From NCBI GenBank assembly GCA_015075325.1, contig JABTUP010000012.1, positions 1-64,000 of the forward strand: 64,000 bases of DNA, in the 5' to 3' direction. Shown here one piece after another: positions 62,540 to 64,000 of this stretch (position 1 is the stretch's first letter; each line of letters begins with the position of its first letter). Source of the DNA: Flavobacteriales bacterium (GTDB lineage Bacteria; Bacteroidota; Bacteroidia; Flavobacteriales_E; Vicingaceae). A program made the translations under genes and the position numbers. Under the pieces are notes generated by a model. The model saw nothing but the letters and a program-made list of their open reading frames with translations. It was not told the DNA's origin and did not search any database.

Positions 62540-63883
62540 TTAACTTGGTCTTTCACAACCTTTTCTATTGTAATACCACCAATTGATTAAGGTTGCAACA
62601 ACAAAAAATGCTGCAATTGAGTAGAAAAATCCGTTTGCATTTCCAGTATTAGAAATAAAAGCACTTACTGAAGTAGCAAAAATAAACGGTCCGAAAGCTG
62701 CAATAGCAGCAGTAAATCCAATTACTCCAGCTGCCTGACGAGGATTGTGTCCGAAAATAATTGGATATTGACGGAAAGTAGCTGCATTACCCATACCAGT
62801 AATAAAGAATAGGAATAACATTAAGTATAAAAAAGTTGGAAATTGCTCTACCGAAGTTGGAGTTAATACTCCCAACTGAACCATTGCAACACAACCAATG
62901 ATTAAACCAATACCAGTAAGTGTGGTTAAAATTGCACCACCAACTTTGTCGGCAATAAAACCAAAAAGCACACGACTACTAGCACCAATTAAAGGTCCTA
63001 AAAAGGCATATTTTAATGCATCAGGAGCATCAGGAAAATCGCCATAAACGGTTTTAATCATTAAAGGAAAAATTGCTGCTAAACCAGAAAATCCTCCAAA
63101 AGTCATTACATAGGTAACGGTGCAAAACCAAGTATGTTTGTCGCTAAAAATGTCTAATTGTTCTTTAAATGACGCCTTAACAGGAATACTTTTAATCATA
63201 TACCACGAAGCAATTGCAAGAATAATTAGCAATGGCACATACCAAAATGAAGCACTTTGTAAATAAATTTCTTCTGTACCTAAAATTTCTTTTGTTTTTG
63301 GGTCGGTTTTAGTAAAAACTTCGGCAGCTCCATAAGTAGCTACACCAAGCATTGCAGGAGTCATAAATTGTGCTACCGAAACACCAAAATTACCTATACC
63401 CGCTTGTATTCCAAGAGCTGTACCTTGCAATCTTTTAGGAAAGTACAAACTTGTACTTGGCATATACGAAGAAAAGTCTCCACCACCAAAACCAGCAGTA
63501 AAAGCAAGAACCATAAAAACCCAAAATGGTGTGGTAGTATTCATTACTGCTAACCCAATTCCTATTACTGGAATAAGTTTAATGATGGTTGAAACGGTAA
63601 TTACATGTCGAGAGCCATAAATAGGCAATAAAAAAGTGTGAATCATTCTTAAAATACCGGCAGCCAATCCTGGCATAGCTGCGAGCCAAAACAATTGGTC
63701 TTTATCAAATTTAAATCCTATGCCAGGAAGTTTTGTTGCAATTGCACTCATCATAAACCATGTGGCAAATGATAGAATTAATGAAAGAGTAGTTACTATA
63801 AGCACTTTCCATGCTATTTTACTGCCTTCGGTCTCCCAAAATTTTTCATCGTTGGGTTCCCATTTTGTTAGCCATGTTGCCAT
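62540..63883 (-). CDS. narK: NarK-type nitrate/nitrite MFS transporter
   Basis: A 447-residue major-facilitator protein with about 12 membrane segments. The nitrate-porter signatures are visible: FTAGFGGGDFSSYMPSTSLYFPKRLQGTALG (nitrate signature 1) and GFTAAIAAFGPFIF, plus the conserved Arg in GILRMIHTFLLP. It imports nitrate or exchanges it for nitrite, supplying NarG. The layout resembles NarK1/NarU. A second transporter-like or regulatory gene may continue beyond the right edge. Confidence 0.94.
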   Translation of the reverse strand: MATWLTKWEPNDEKFWETEGSKIAWKVLIVTTLSLILSFATWFMMSAIATKLPGIGFKFDKDQLFWLAAMPGLAAGILRMIHTFLLPIYGSRHVITVSTIIKLIPVIGIGLAVMNTTTPFWVFMVLAFTAGFGGGDFSSYMPSTSLYFPKRLQGTALGIQAGIGNFGVSVAQFMTPAMLGVATYGAAEVFTKTDPKTKEILGTEEIYLQSASFWYVPLLIILAIASWYMIKSIPVKASFKEQLDIFSDKHTWFCTVTYVMTFGGFSGLAAIFPLMIKTVYGDFPDAPDALKYAFLGPLIGASSRVLFGFIADKVGGAILTTLTGIGLIIGCVAMVQLGVLTPTSVEQFPTFLYLMLFLFFITGMGNAATFRQYPIIFGHNPRQAAGVIGFTAAIAAFGPFIFATSVSAFISNTGNANGFFYSIAAFFVVATLINWWYYNRKGCERPS

Positions 63884-63927
63884 AATTTTTAGTTTTTAGT
63901 TAGGTTGTTTTTATTTAGTTAGGTATA

Positions 63928-64000
63928 TTATTTTAAAACTGCATCTTCATCCATTTCCATAATTGGTAATGATTCGTCTTCCTCTTCTCCAAAAGAATTT
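63928..64000 (-). CDS. C-terminal fragment of a gene cut by the right edge
   Basis: An open minus-strand frame ends at TAA (63930-63928) after a 24-codon acidic tail reading FGEEEDESLPIMEMDEDAVLK. It could belong to a second nitrate transporter or another nar-region gene. Too little is visible to name it. Confidence 0.4.
   Translation of the reverse strand, partial: NSFGEEEDESLPIMEMDEDAVLK

Overview
The window looks like chromosomal DNA of an AT-rich member of the Bacteroidota, probably Flavobacteriales-like. The evidence is a T9SS C-terminal sorting domain, TAnnTTTG promoter boxes with TTG about 19-23 nt upstream, an IPExxxVDY protein beside pyruvate kinase, a PUR-family (DUF3276) protein, carboxypeptidase-regulatory/OMP beta-barrel proteins, and a Thermus-like narCGHJI order. 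Several calls rest on family knowledge rather than searches, and species cannot be named.

Left part (1-16.7 kb, mostly + strand): a molybdenum-hydroxylase locus (MocA-like tail, XdhC, an SDR, a fused [2Fe-2S]/Mo subunit, and an FAD subunit with an extra Fe-S loop). It is interrupted by what looks like a RiPP (modified peptide) cluster: an outer-membrane beta-barrel protein, a 55-aa Cys-containing double-glycine precursor, an intrinsic terminator, a radical SAM/SPASM maturase, a DUF2807 lipoprotein and a C39-peptidase ABC exporter. Two copies of a hairpin MITE lie around this cluster. Hemerythrin, DUF438/PAS, YjdM and YhcC-type genes follow.

Middle part (16.7-36.6 kb): housekeeping genes. These are ispG, a T9SS cargo protein, metH under a SAM-I riboswitch with its own terminator, lptB, tatC, manC, an aminotransferase, pyk, tRNA-Arg(CCT), a cytochrome c lipoprotein, groEL/groES, purD and a PAS-PP2C phosphatase. 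REP-like palindromes are scattered here; one composite copy is translated in frame inside MetH.

36.6-40.9 kb: a complete plasmid-type replicon in a chromosomal setting, with parA, a small partner gene, about 20 iterons with 21-bp phasing, and a Rep_3-type initiator.

Right part (40.9-64 kb, all - strand): an anaerobic nitrate-respiration region. It holds molybdopterin synthesis (moaCB, moaE, moeB, moaD, mobA, moaA), a ModE-like regulator, a TSUP transporter, cytochrome c-narG-narH-narJ-narI, a Crp/Fnr regulator, a hemerythrin-like protein, a diheme peroxidase, an alginate-export-type porin and narK. Six copies of the palindrome ATGAT-N4-ATCAT lie upstream of these units, which suggests one Crp/Fnr regulon. 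A small accessory island (BRO-N-Fic fusion flanked by direct repeats, a PUR/Myb-like protein, a PD-(D/E)XK nuclease-like protein) interrupts it.
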